A stretch of 26,618 bases of DNA, from positions 1 through 26,618 of the IMG/VR virus record IMGVR_UViG_3300009071_000055; one strand, 5' to 3'. Numbering within the stretch: position 1 is the first letter of the stretch; every line of letters begins with the position of its first letter. Position numbers and translations under genes: made by a program. Below the pieces are notes generated by a model. It was given only the letters and a program-made list of their open reading frames with translations, had not been told where the DNA came from and did not search any database. This stretch comes from a virus. Of the stretch, positions 16,550 to 23,462 are shown piece by piece.

Positions 16550-17577
16550 TGGCCAAAATAGGCAACCGCACTAAAGAGTCTACGGACACTACAGGCACAG
16601 GCACTCTGGATCTCAACGGGGCACCAGTCGGGTTCCGTGGATTTGGCGATGAGCTGAGCTCGGGCGACACAGTCTACTATTTGATTGTCGATGATCCTGA
16701 TAATCCCGTTTCATATGAATATGGCGTCGGCACCTTCACTTCTGGAACACCGGACACCCTGTCGCGGGACACAGTCGAAGGATCATCCAACTCCGGCAGC
16801 AAGGTCAGTTTTGTTGCTGGCACCAAGACGGTCATATCAACAATCACTGTTGATACGTTGGACAATATCCCTCCCGCTGCATCTACCACCGTTGCCGGAA
16901 AAGTAGAACTGGCCACCACCGCTGAAACGACCACTGGCACTGACGCAACCCGCGCTGTCACGCCTGACGGCCTGCACGACATGACCAGCCTAGCTGGTGC
17001 CTCGTGGTTCCTCGACGAAGACGACATGGTCAGCGACTCGGAGACCAAAACAGCCAGTCAGCAGTCGATCAAGGCCTATGTCACATCGTCTATCGCGGCA
17101 GCTGGTGGCATTACTCTCGCCACCATGCAGGCCAGCACCAGCGGCACAAGCATCGACTTCACCTCGATTCCGGCAGGAACGAAACGCATAACAATAATGT
17201 TCGCAGGCGTCTCCACGACCGGGACCAGCGATGTAATTGTGCAGCTAGGTGACTCAGGTGGCGTTGAGACCACCGGCTATAGCGGCAACAATGTTGACTC
17301 GACCCAAAGCGGCGGTGTCGCCAACAACACGGGCTTTATCCTCAATAATTTGCAAGGCGCGGGTGATGGTGCTGATGGAGCGGTGACGCTGACGCTCATG
17401 GACGCTGCTACGTTTTTGTGGGTTATGACTTCCACAATGTCTGATGACGCAAGCACGAATGTTTTCTGGACCTCTGGCACCAAGACACTCTCAGCCGAAC
17501 TTGATCGGGTTCGGATCACGACGGTCACAGGATCGCAGACCTTCGATGGCGGCTCAATCAATATTGCTGTGGAGTGA
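16549..17577 (+). CDS. Tail fibre protein
   Basis: This 342-residue protein has a modular fibre layout. The N-terminal domain (TGTGTLDLNGAPVGFRGFGD, SGDTVYYLIVDD, PDTLSRDTVEGSSNSGSKVS, FVAGTKTVIST) is the particle-attachment domain seen on many phage fibres. A short connector with VAGKVELATTAETTTGTDAT and RAVTPDG follows, a repeat-type motif from phage fibres, here present once. The C-terminal 150 residues (ITIMFAGVSTTGTSDVIVQL, SAELDRVRITTVTG, FDGGSINIAVE) match a receptor-binding tip domain found on unrelated fibres. It presumably recognises the host surface. No chaperone or peptidase domain is seen. Confidence 0.82.
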   Translation: MAKIGNRTKESTDTTGTGTLDLNGAPVGFRGFGDELSSGDTVYYLIVDDPDNPVSYEYGVGTFTSGTPDTLSRDTVEGSSNSGSKVSFVAGTKTVISTITVDTLDNIPPAASTTVAGKVELATTAETTTGTDATRAVTPDGLHDMTSLAGASWFLDEDDMVSDSETKTASQQSIKAYVTSSIAAAGGITLATMQASTSGTSIDFTSIPAGTKRITIMFAGVSTTGTSDVIVQLGDSGGVETTGYSGNNVDSTQSGGVANNTGFILNNLQGAGDGADGAVTLTLMDAATFLWVMTSTMSDDASTNVFWTSGTKTLSAELDRVRITTVTGSQTFDGGSINIAVE

Positions 17578-17581
17578 CCAG

Positions 17582-17827
17582 ATGAAAGGAATCCTCACCA
17601 GTATCGAGGCTTCATATGGAAGTTTTATGACATACAGCGCAGTCACAGTTAACACCGTTGTGATTTCTTCACAGCCAAATGAGACAGCTTGGATTGATAA
17701 CTATGGGATCATCCAGTGGCTGTCAGTTGGGGACAATTGGTTCCTGCTGCTGTCGGCTCTGGCGGTGATTGTTAGACTGGGAATCGATTTACCAAAATTG
17801 ATAAACCACGTGCGAAGCAAAGGATAG
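17582..17827 (+). CDS. Small membrane protein, possible holin
   Basis: I start this gene at ATG 17582, five bases after the fibre stop. An in-frame ATG further upstream would only shadow the fibre gene. The 81-residue product has one clear membrane segment (WFLLLSALAVIVRLGIDL, near residues 54-71), preceded by a weakly hydrophobic stretch (FMTYSAVTVNTVVI) and followed by a basic tail (KLINHVRSKG). A single-span protein ahead of the endolysin is commonly a holin or lysis regulator. No family motif proves this. The ribosome binding site is weak. It ends two bases before the endolysin ATG. Confidence 0.55.
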   Translation: MKGILTSIEASYGSFMTYSAVTVNTVVISSQPNETAWIDNYGIIQWLSVGDNWFLLLSALAVIVRLGIDLPKLINHVRSKG

Positions 17828-17829
17828 GC

Positions 17830-18345
17830 ATGGACAACCGACACTACGTCTCGCAATGCGTCTTGCCAGCGGCGCTCACCCTCCTCCCGTCCAAAATGAA
17901 CGCGGAGGGTGCTGCCCGACTGATGCTGGCCATTGGCCTTCAGGAAAGCAATCTTGACCACCGCGCTCAAGTGAAAGGTCCGGCGCGAGGGTTCTGGCAA
18001 TTCGAAGCGGGTGGGGGAGTGCGCGGTGTTATGACGCACCAGGCAACAGCCAGCATTATCCGGGAGACAATCAAGGTGATGAGTTATGATCCTGAATCCC
18101 ACTTCTCGGTCCACCATCAGAACCTCGCCCACAACGACATCTTGGCGGCAGTGTTTGCGCGTCTTCTGCTTTGGACGGATCCCGGACCTCTGCCAACAGA
18201 GGATGATGTGGAAGGTTCGTGGCAGTACTACATCGACAACTGGCGTCCGGGCAAACCGCATCGCGATCGCTGGGATGCGAATTTTGCGGAAGCGATTCTG
18301 TTGACGACACCTGACCGCAAGGTGCCAAGAAAACGAAAAACATAA
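17830..18345 (+). CDS. Endolysin, lysozyme/transglycosylase-like
   Basis: The 171-residue enzyme would cut the glycan chains of peptidoglycan at lysis. The motif IGLQESNLDHRAQ followed by GPARGFWQFEAGGGVRGVM matches the lytic-transglycosylase/goose-lysozyme-like core, with Glu39 the likely catalytic acid. The AVFARLLLW helix and the C-terminal SWQYYIDNWRPGKPHRDRW (glycan-binding-type tryptophans) complete the domain. There is no signal peptide, so release through a holin is expected, consistent with the flanking membrane proteins. The basic tail RKVPRKRKT may aid binding to the cell envelope. A pinholin/SAR mechanism is not supported. Confidence 0.8.
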   Translation: MDNRHYVSQCVLPAALTLLPSKMNAEGAARLMLAIGLQESNLDHRAQVKGPARGFWQFEAGGGVRGVMTHQATASIIRETIKVMSYDPESHFSVHHQNLAHNDILAAVFARLLLWTDPGPLPTEDDVEGSWQYYIDNWRPGKPHRDRWDANFAEAILLTTPDRKVPRKRKT

Positions 18346-18358
18346 CAGGAGATCGAAG

Positions 18359-18838
18359 ATGTCTCAGTACAGGAAGTTGATTGCTGCCCTGATCGGGGTC
18401 GCTCTCATGGTTGCCAACGACCGTTTCGGCTACAACCTGACCGGAATGGAGACAGAGCTCACTGGCCTCGTGATCGCGGCGCTGACCGCCCTTGGTGTGT
18501 GGGCTGCGCCCAATAGCAACTCAAAAGGCACAACCCTACAATCTCCGTCGATCGTGGCGCTACTGGCGCTGGCCTTGGCCCTCTCCGCTTGTGCTGGTAC
18601 TGTCGGAACGCGGGCAGCGAACGCGGTGGCGATCTCCTGCGACACCTACGCGGTGGCGCTTGAGGCGCTCACACCATACAAGCCCGACCTTTCGGCCTCC
18701 CAGGTCGATCGGGTGGACGCTGCCAATGCTCTGGTGGACCCGGTCTGTCTGCCTGGGAGCGCGATCGATCCGGCGGAAGGCGCTGAGACTGTGCAGGCGG
18801 GAATTGCCCTGCTTCAAACGCTCAAGGAGGGATTCTGA
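18359..18838 (+). CDS. Holin-like membrane protein fused to a lipoprotein
   Basis: One 159-residue frame with a good ribosome binding site (AGGAGA) joins two parts usually encoded separately. Residues 1-50 hold two membrane segments, KLIAALIGVALMV and LTGLVIAALTALGVWAA, as in short phage holins. After a hydrophilic linker (NSNSKGTTLQSPS) comes a third hydrophobic stretch ending in a lipobox, L75-S76-A77-C78. The last 81 residues (AVALEALTPYKPDLSASQVD) are helical and would be periplasmic. With the basic N-terminus (R5, K6) inside, the two spans return the chain to the cytoplasm, which is the orientation signal peptidase II needs at C78. The only in-frame internal start (GTG 18554) lacks a ribosome binding site. 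Whether the lipoprotein part is an outer-membrane spanin is a guess. It lacks the usual proline richness. Confidence 0.65.
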   Translation: MSQYRKLIAALIGVALMVANDRFGYNLTGMETELTGLVIAALTALGVWAAPNSNSKGTTLQSPSIVALLALALALSACAGTVGTRAANAVAISCDTYAVALEALTPYKPDLSASQVDRVDAANALVDPVCLPGSAIDPAEGAETVQAGIALLQTLKEGF

Positions 18839-19011
18839 TGTTCGAACCAAACAGCGCAATCGCACTGCTTTATACAGGCATCAAGCTAACATCACTCGCA
18901 ACTCGCGCCATCGAGGCTGGGTCAAGTGGGGATGAGGTCGAAGCAAAAAAGTATCTGGACGAAGCTCGCGAGCATTATGAGATGGCCCGCTCAGGCTGGG
19001 ATCGAGCCTGA
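18838..19011 (+). CDS. 57-residue phage protein after the lysis genes
   Basis: This short gene starts at ATG 18838, overlapping the preceding stop as TGATG, with CAAGGAGGG just upstream as ribosome binding site. The product begins MFEPNSAIALLYTGIKLTSL and continues as one charged helix, KKYLDEAREHYEMARSGW. It has the amphipathic look of a soluble helical protein, with no membrane span. I do not recognise a family. Its last codons form the 5' arm of a hairpin, so its stop lies within an RNA structure. Confidence 0.6.
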   Translation: MFEPNSAIALLYTGIKLTSLATRAIEAGSSGDEVEAKKYLDEAREHYEMARSGWDRA

Positions 19012-19040
19012 TTCTAGCCTCCCCTCTGGGATCAGGCTCG
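19003..19040 (+). other. Ten-pair hairpin abutting the late terminator
   Basis: CGAGCCTGAT (19003-19012) pairs perfectly with ATCAGGCTCG (19031-19040) around an 18-base loop. The 5' arm includes the stop codon of the 57-residue gene. No U-run follows, and the next base starts a second hairpin. It may stabilise the 3' end of late mRNA or help termination by stacking on the neighbour. Confidence 0.7.
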
Positions 19041-19081
19041 GAAAGGCCACTGCATTGTCGTATCTGCAGTGGCCTTTCTTT
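19041..19081 (+). terminator. Terminator at the end of the late genes, probably bidirectional
   Basis: A perfect 14-pair stem, GAAAGGCCACTGCA (19041-19054) with its complement at 19065-19078, encloses a ten-base loop and runs into CTTTCTTTG. It lies between the last rightward gene (stop 19011) and the convergent leftward operon (stop 19142). The A/T-rich stem base supplies a short U-run on either strand, so it can end both transcripts. Confidence 0.85.
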
Positions 19082-19141
19082 GCCAGCTTCACAGCCACCA
19101 GTCGGGCTGACCGCCGACAGCCCCGGAATCAATTACTATTC

Positions 19142-19534
19142 TCATGACTGGCTATCTCCATTGAGTGCTGTTTCCAGACGGGCAATCGTGCTGAGCAGCC
19201 AATCCTGACTTCCGCTGACATACATCGTGGCTGTGCGGAGCCCTTGTCCGGCATCCGCCAGCGCCACAGTCAGCGCCTCCACCTGACCCTCAAGAGTGGT
19301 GGTAAGATCGTCTGCGTCGATCAGCGCCGCCTTGGTTTCCTCAAATCCCTCGTCTCGCTCCTGTCTCTCCCGCGTCAGCCGTTTGATGGTGGCGTCACGC
19401 TCGGCAAGAGCAGCGGCAGGAACGTACTCACAGACCTCGCCGTCTCCCGACTCGTCGTCCGTACACCATACGATTTCTTCGTCTGGCTCAAATTCAAACA
19501 GGAATATCTTGGGAAATTCAAGATTACGGCTCAT
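19142..19534 (-). CDS. Early coiled-coil protein, unknown function
   Basis: This is the last gene of the leftward small-gene operon, with 130 residues. The N-terminus (LFEFEPDEEIVWCTDDESGD) is acidic. Residues about 38 to 100 form a coiled coil starting ALAERDATIKRLTRERQERD, and the C-terminus ends LLSTIARLETALNGDSQS. The layout resembles Ead/Ea22-like early phage proteins, whose role is not understood. Its ribosome binding site and start (AAGGGGAGCGCGTC then ATG) lie inside the last codons of the upstream gene, with an ATGA overlap. That junction is almost repeated at the upstream gene's own start. Confidence 0.6.
   Translation of the reverse strand: MSRNLEFPKIFLFEFEPDEEIVWCTDDESGDGEVCEYVPAAALAERDATIKRLTRERQERDEGFEETKAALIDADDLTTTLEGQVEALTVALADAGQGLRTATMYVSGSQDWLLSTIARLETALNGDSQS
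19367..19408 (-). repeat. Coiled-coil-encoding direct repeat, copy 1
   Basis: This 42-base segment matches 19603-19644 at 36 of 42 positions by eye, including 18 identical bases at 19391-19408. It encodes the ALAERDATIKRL heptads of the 130-residue protein. Confidence 0.75.
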
Positions 19535-19770
19535 GACGCGCTCCCCTTGGTGGTGAGGCGGTCGATAGCAAATGTGTGCCTCTCTTTGCGCAAGTCATCA
19601 ATCTCCCGCATCAGCCGTTCTATCTCGGCGTCACGCTCGGCAAGGGCGTCTGCGGCTTCAATTTCACGTTGGGCATCTCGCACGCTGTAATAATCGAGAC
19701 CATCCGTACCGCCGTGGCGGCGCTGGAAACCGTTGGCCCGCCCACGCAACCGCTCTATCAGGTCACTCAT
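19531..19770 (-). CDS. Early small protein with a shared coiled-coil segment
   Basis: The 79-residue product has a conserved-looking head (MSDLIERLRGRANGF), an element YSVRDAQREIEAADALAERD and a coiled coil EIERLMREIDDLRKERH. The first part resembles short phage early proteins that begin DLIERLR. The ALAERD coiled coil is shared with the downstream gene, and VRDAQ is shared with the upstream gene, which suggests mixing of modules. The ATG overlaps the upstream stop and the stop overlaps the downstream start, so all three genes are coupled. No function can be assigned. Confidence 0.6.
   Translation of the reverse strand: MSDLIERLRGRANGFQRRHGGTDGLDYYSVRDAQREIEAADALAERDAEIERLMREIDDLRKERHTFAIDRLTTKGSAS
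19603..19644 (-). repeat. Coiled-coil-encoding direct repeat, copy 2
   Basis: This is the second copy of the 42-base repeat, inside the 79-residue gene, where it encodes ALAERDAEIERLMRE. The mismatches to copy 1 cluster in six positions, mostly in the middle. Confidence 0.75.
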
Positions 19771-19988
19771 AACGCGCTCTCCTTGGCCTCGTGCGCTGCC
19801 GCGAGACGGGCGAACGATTGTGCTTGCGCATCGCGGACATGATCGAAGCCGAGAGTTGCTGGCGCTTCATCAGGATAAACAAGGGCGCGGGCTTCGCTGG
19901 GCGTCTTGCCGGCAGCAATGTGCTCAAGAATCTTGTTGTCAGCCCATGCTTCGTTTGCTGCGATGATTTCTTTGAGGTTGTCGGTCAT
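19767..19988 (-). CDS. Small early protein, unknown
   Basis: The 73-residue protein starts MTDNLKEIIAANEAWADNKI and has ILEHIAAGKTPSEARALVYP and DHVRDAQAQSFARLAAAHEA. It is helical and charged, with no membrane segment and no recognised family. A strong ribosome binding site (AGGAGA) precedes the ATG. Its last codons (KESAL then stop) double as the ribosome binding site of the next gene, as occurs again one gene further on. Confidence 0.55.
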   Translation of the reverse strand: MTDNLKEIIAANEAWADNKILEHIAAGKTPSEARALVYPDEAPATLGFDHVRDAQAQSFARLAAAHEAKESAL

Positions 19989-20024
19989 CTGTCTGTCTCC
20001 TGTTTGTGGGATGGGCAGGGCGGG

Positions 20025-20282
20025 TTAGTCGGCTGGATTATCAGCGATGGCACGTGCCAGCACTGCGGCTTCGAACCCGTTGATGAAAGCGTTTATGATG
20101 CTATACGTCTCACGGGCCGTGGCACGGTCTGACAGATCACGCTCTCCAATACCGAACGCGCCCCGTTGACATAGACGATAGCTGCCATAGGCAGCGTCCA
20201 GCGTGTAGGTGTCAGTGTTGGCGACGCGGTTCAGGCGTGCGATGGCGGACCGGAGAGTGGTGATCGTGATGCGCTGTGACAT
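20025..20282 (-). CDS. Small phage early protein (YxLDxAYGxYRL family)
   Basis: The 85-residue protein reads ITTLRSAIARLNRVANTDTY followed by TLDAAYGSYRLCQ and, near the end, RETYSIINAFINGFEAA. The combination of an LN-type helix, a LDxAYGxYRL strand and an (R/K)ExYxxINAFIxG helix recurs in small early proteins of many unrelated phages. Its function is unknown to me. AAAGGAAA precedes the ATG. Gaps of about 40 bases separate it from both neighbours, unlike the overlapping genes downstream. Confidence 0.6.
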   Translation of the reverse strand: MSQRITITTLRSAIARLNRVANTDTYTLDAAYGSYRLCQRGAFGIGERDLSDRATARETYSIINAFINGFEAAVLARAIADNPAD

Positions 20283-20322
20283 GGTTTGGTTTCCTTTGGT
20301 GGTTGGGCTGATATGCGAGGCG

Positions 20323-20544
20323 CTATTTGCTGACAGTCACGCTGCAGGCATCCATGGACTTGACGCGCCCGGATTGCCGCGACTTGACCGCGACCATTCC
20401 ATCTCGCGGATCAAGTGCCGTGGTGATGCGGACTATGGTGCCAACGATGGGTCGTGCCAGCGTGGGGAGCTGGTAGGTCACGACGTCGCCCACATTGATG
20501 GTGGTGAGATCGTGCCGTGTGATGGTGTGTGAGTCTTGAGCCAT
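20323..20544 (-). CDS. Small beta-rich early protein, first gene of the operon
   Basis: The 73-residue protein (HDLTTINVGDVVTYQLPTLA; PIVGTIVRITTALDPRDGMV) is predicted to be mostly strands, with a pattern like a small barrel or SH3-like fold. No catalytic motif or family is recognised. AAGGAA lies just upstream of the ATG. It is the first gene after the candidate promoter and palindrome at 20609-20656, so it may respond to whatever binds there. Confidence 0.5.
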   Translation of the reverse strand: MAQDSHTITRHDLTTINVGDVVTYQLPTLARPIVGTIVRITTALDPRDGMVAVKSRQSGRVKSMDACSVTVSK

Positions 20545-20608
20545 GGTCTTGTTTCCTTAGTGTGGGGTTCGTCGCTTCAGTAAAGAGAGTATGCGCCAGC
20601 CAGATTCA

Positions 20609-20656
20609 GAAGAAAAGGCTTTTCTTCAATTATTTTGAAAAAAGTTTCAGGCGCAA
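20609..20656 (-). promoter_or_regulatory. Candidate early promoter with a 19-bp palindromic operator
   Basis: GAAGAAAAG (20609-20617) and CTTTTCTTC (20619-20627) form a perfect palindrome around one G. On the minus strand, TTGCGC (20656-20651) and AATAAT (20634-20629) lie 16 bases apart, just upstream of the palindrome, which would cover the transcription start. The -35 overlaps the U-run of the terminator. The palindrome is read directly. The promoter is a weak match to a sigma-70 consensus and only tentative. Confidence 0.35.
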
Positions 20657-20681
20657 AAAAAGGGGAGGCCGAAGCCTCCCC
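20655..20681 (-). terminator. Intrinsic terminator with UUCG loop, leftward
   Basis: Read on the minus strand, GGGGAGGC (20681-20674), the tetraloop TTCG and GCCTCCCC (20669-20662) are followed by seven Ts (20661-20655). An eight-pair stem with a very stable loop and a long U-run makes a textbook terminator. It lies 12 bases after the stop of the winged-helix gene and separates the replication unit from the small-gene operon. Confidence 0.92.
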
Positions 20682-20693
20682 AGTTGCCAGAAC

Positions 20694-21059
20694 TCAGAGC
20701 GTAGTCTTGAGAAGCCCTATGGCCCCAACCGGGACATACTTGTTCGCAAGCTGGATAACATATCCCTTGTCACACAGACCAACCACCACATTGTGGACAT
20801 GACCGAGTGATCGACTTCCTAATGCTGCCTGAAGCCCACGAATCGTCATCGCGAAACGCTCTGATTCGTAGTGCTCTATCAGGACACATAGAGCCCTATC
20901 CTCTGACAAGGTGAGTGGCGGTCGAGTGATAAGGATCGCCCTGATGATGTCGCACAGCTTCCGACGGGAGAGCGACACTCCGGTCGCGGTGCAGATAATG
21001 TTTCGGACTCTTGAGATCTGCTCATCGTCCGGATTGATGCTCGATTGCATATCAATCAT
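20694..21059 (-). CDS. Winged-helix DNA-binding protein, LexA-N-terminus-like
   Basis: The product is 121 residues. Its second half (about residues 50-115) reads LTLSEDRALCVLIEHYES, MTIRGLQAALGSRSLGHVHN and VVVGLCDKGYVIQLANKYVP. This follows the winged-helix arrangement of the LexA DNA-binding domain (helix, PTxRxxAxxLG..S...VH..., then a LxxKGYI wing). No protease domain follows. It is the last gene of the replication unit, just before the terminator and the palindrome, so regulation of the following operon is an attractive guess. A second in-frame ATG three codons downstream is possible. The upstream ribosome binding site (AGAGGATGG) is moderate. Confidence 0.6.
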   Translation of the reverse strand: MIDMQSSINPDDEQISRVRNIICTATGVSLSRRKLCDIIRAILITRPPLTLSEDRALCVLIEHYESERFAMTIRGLQAALGSRSLGHVHNVVVGLCDKGYVIQLANKYVPVGAIGLLKTTL

Positions 21060-21081
21060 GGCACTTGCCCATCCTCTGTTA

Positions 21082-21261
21082 TCAAATGTCTACAGACGCC
21101 ATCCGCCGAGCACGTCTCCGTGCCACCTCCCGTGTGAGAGCGCTATCAAGACGCTTCCCATCTCTGTCGAGTATTAGCCAAGGAATCAATTTCCCCCTGC
21201 CCCATTTCCTTATCGTAAATCCACAGCACGACTCTTCCCGGATCAGTGTCAATTTCCTCAT
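21082..21261 (-). CDS. 59-residue basic protein, unknown
   Basis: I start at ATG 21261, which overlaps the primase-helicase stop (TGATG) and has GGAGAG nearby. A GTG one codon earlier is possible. The protein reads MRKLTLIREESCCGFTIRKW, then GKLIPWLILDRDGKRLDSAL, and ends in an arginine-rich helix (TREVARRRARRMASVDI). It is strongly basic, suggesting contact with nucleic acid. I recognise no family. The coupling to the primase-helicase hints at a role in replication. Confidence 0.5.
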   Translation of the reverse strand: MRKLTLIREESCCGFTIRKWGRGKLIPWLILDRDGKRLDSALTREVARRRARRMASVDI

Positions 21262-23462
21262 CACATCTCTCCTTCCATCAGCTCGATCGGCTTGATTGCC
21301 ACCTTCCTTATCATTGCAGCAGCTTCGGCATCCCCCAACCCTTCAAGTGCCCTCTCAAGGGTTGCGTTGATTAGTGCATATTGCCAGCGCCCATGGACCT
21401 TGAATCGCCTCTTCCAGCAAGTGATTCCGCATTCAGTCATGGTCCTTCGCAGTTCGTAGTCACTGTCAAACATGCGACCTTGGATGGTTGCCTTCGCCCA
21501 AGACGACACGTCTTTGATGAATAGAGCACTTGGCTCTTCTCGATCTTTCAACATCTCTGCGAGAGCAGCAGCCTCTCCTTGGGCTTCTGATCGCGACCCT
21601 TCGATCATATCTTTTTTCCTTTCTGTCATCGGAGCACGGTCCGATGGCTCAACATAGTTCCCATAATCATGTGCCCAGCTGGAAATTATGTTCAAGCCTC
21701 CACCATCGAGCCATTTCCGGAAGGCGACGAACTTCTCCTTGGGCCACGGCACCTCTGTGATCTCAGGATAGAACCACCTCCTGTCATCGTTCTCCATCTT
21801 GAGAGCTCGCATCGAGTTGGAGCATGCGAAGATGTGACACCAATTCTCGATCGTATAGGGTCGCTGATACTTCTGGTTCACAGTCACGTCCCGATCAGTG
21901 ATCACCGACTTCAGTGTGTGGTACGCCTTCCAGCTCGATCCGAAGTAGATCTCATTCACAACGACCAGCCTCTTGTTCGCCATCCAGTCATTAAAACTGG
22001 ACAGGATGTCTGCTTCTCCTGGATAGCCCACATTGTTATACCCAACCAGCGGAGCAAGAATGTTAGCACCAAGTGTCGTCTTCCCAATCCCTTGGCGCTC
22101 GGATATCAAAAGCATACCATATCCCATGCGGATGTCTGGCCTCGCAATCAAAGTCGCACACCATATCTCTGCCCGTTTCCGCTCCAGTTCATGGACGAAC
22201 ATATAACTGAGGAACTCCAACCATGGACCTGCATCTCCTGTGGAGGCTCTTACGTTGGTCGGCACATGCAAATTTATGGCCGAGGAGCCGCGAAAGGTTA
22301 CATTTAACCCTTCTTGGTCTGGCCGGTAACAGATGCGTGCGGAGCGCCCTCTATAAGCCTTGACGATCAATCGCGAAGTTTCTGCGACATGAGAGAATGG
22401 AGCCAGCATCCGATTTAGAATCGCCTCAGTTCGTATGATCTCTGGCATCTCAGTGCAGACATAAACGTCCGCCTCTTCAACATAAGCCCACATTGCTCTA
22501 AAGCTATCGCGGAGGGCTGGCGTCGGCTTCCCTTTCTTATTGGGAATAAGGTCAGTTGCCCATGTGGCCGGATGAAGGCAATCGCGGAACGATGGACCAA
22601 TATAGTGACGACCTTCTGATGCAGCTCCGAACATATCTTCTGGGAACTGATCTGCGAGATCGAAGCTTGGTGGCCACTCATCCGTGAACTGGACAACGAA
22701 TGTGGGGATGCGAATTTGCTGAGAGATTAGCGGCACTGCTTCCCTTCCTGGCTGATCGTTGTCTGCTACGATATAAACCCTTTTGATTCCTGCCTTGGCC
22801 AGCTGTCCCCAAGAAGTCCGATAGGGAGACATCGCTCCGCCAATCCATCCGAGGTGCACGGCATTCTCAAGCTCCATCGCCCATGGGTGATCTCGGAAGG
22901 CTTCCTTGGCGGCTCGGTCCTGCCTATCGCACATGGATTGGATTCTTTTAGCAGCCTTGGCCCCTTCATGGATGAAGACCACTGAAGCATCCTTGAGTCG
23001 TTCTGCACCAAAAAGTGGAAGAGGTCCATCAGGTTCGCACATACGCCAAGTGTCGTCATCCCAATATGTCCAGGGGACATAATTCTTCTCACCTTCGCGT
23101 TCGACTCTGACTTGAATCATCAAGATGCTGCCACTGGTATCACGGAACTCAAAGATGTTCTCCTTATCAGCCTCTTCGATCATTGGAGGAGGGTTCGAGA
23201 TTCGAGTTACAGGGACAACACTTGGCCAAGAGACTGAGGTGCATTCGTCAGCGATCGATTTGCGCTCAAGATCTGTCGGTTCGTACTCGTGGGAAGAACA
23301 TTCAACAGTTCCATCTTTCGCAAATCGGATCACTGCAAGATCTTTCCAATATGATCCCTTCACCTCTCTGATGACTGCCGTCTTGAGAGATCTTGCTTCT
23401 GCCCCGACGCGGTTGAGATATAGACGAATTGCATTTACATCGTTTAGGTCTTTGATCTTCAT
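21261..23462 (-). CDS. Primase-helicase with TOPRIM-like and SF3 helicase domains
   Basis: The 733-residue protein would prime and unwind DNA at the phage fork. Residues 160-240 hold a TOPRIM-like module: VVFIHEGAKAAKRI with Glu166, then VYIVADNDQPGREA with Asp234 and Asp236. The helicase region has Walker A ERQGIGKT (455-462), a Walker B-like RLVVVNEI (Glu504), a sensor FACSN (545-549) and an arginine-finger-like DDRRWF (559-564). This agrees with D5/DUF5906-type SF3 helicases of phages and plasmids. No zinc finger is evident at the N-terminus, so template recognition may differ from DnaG-type primases. The last 150 residues are charged and may contain a winged helix. The gene overlaps the polymerase by four bases and the 59-residue gene by one. 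Confidence 0.85.
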   Translation of the reverse strand: MKIKDLNDVNAIRLYLNRVGAEARSLKTAVIREVKGSYWKDLAVIRFAKDGTVECSSHEYEPTDLERKSIADECTSVSWPSVVPVTRISNPPPMIEEADKENIFEFRDTSGSILMIQVRVEREGEKNYVPWTYWDDDTWRMCEPDGPLPLFGAERLKDASVVFIHEGAKAAKRIQSMCDRQDRAAKEAFRDHPWAMELENAVHLGWIGGAMSPYRTSWGQLAKAGIKRVYIVADNDQPGREAVPLISQQIRIPTFVVQFTDEWPPSFDLADQFPEDMFGAASEGRHYIGPSFRDCLHPATWATDLIPNKKGKPTPALRDSFRAMWAYVEEADVYVCTEMPEIIRTEAILNRMLAPFSHVAETSRLIVKAYRGRSARICYRPDQEGLNVTFRGSSAINLHVPTNVRASTGDAGPWLEFLSYMFVHELERKRAEIWCATLIARPDIRMGYGMLLISERQGIGKTTLGANILAPLVGYNNVGYPGEADILSSFNDWMANKRLVVVNEIYFGSSWKAYHTLKSVITDRDVTVNQKYQRPYTIENWCHIFACSNSMRALKMENDDRRWFYPEITEVPWPKEKFVAFRKWLDGGGLNIISSWAHDYGNYVEPSDRAPMTERKKDMIEGSRSEAQGEAAALAEMLKDREEPSALFIKDVSSWAKATIQGRMFDSDYELRRTMTECGITCWKRRFKVHGRWQYALINATLERALEGLGDAEAAAMIRKVAIKPIELMEGEM

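Noticed and set aside
18554-18556. Internal GTG start giving a separate lipoprotein
   Set aside because: No ribosome binding site, and its signal would lack a basic N-terminus. It is kept only as an alternative.
19244-19690. Rightward frames opposite the small early genes
   Set aside because: They are antisense to overlapping, ribosome-binding-site-bearing leftward genes and have Ser/Arg-rich shadow translations.
20529-20810. 93-codon rightward frame across the early regulatory region
   Set aside because: It runs through a palindrome and a terminator and antisense to the winged-helix gene, with no convincing ribosome binding site or protein-like sequence.
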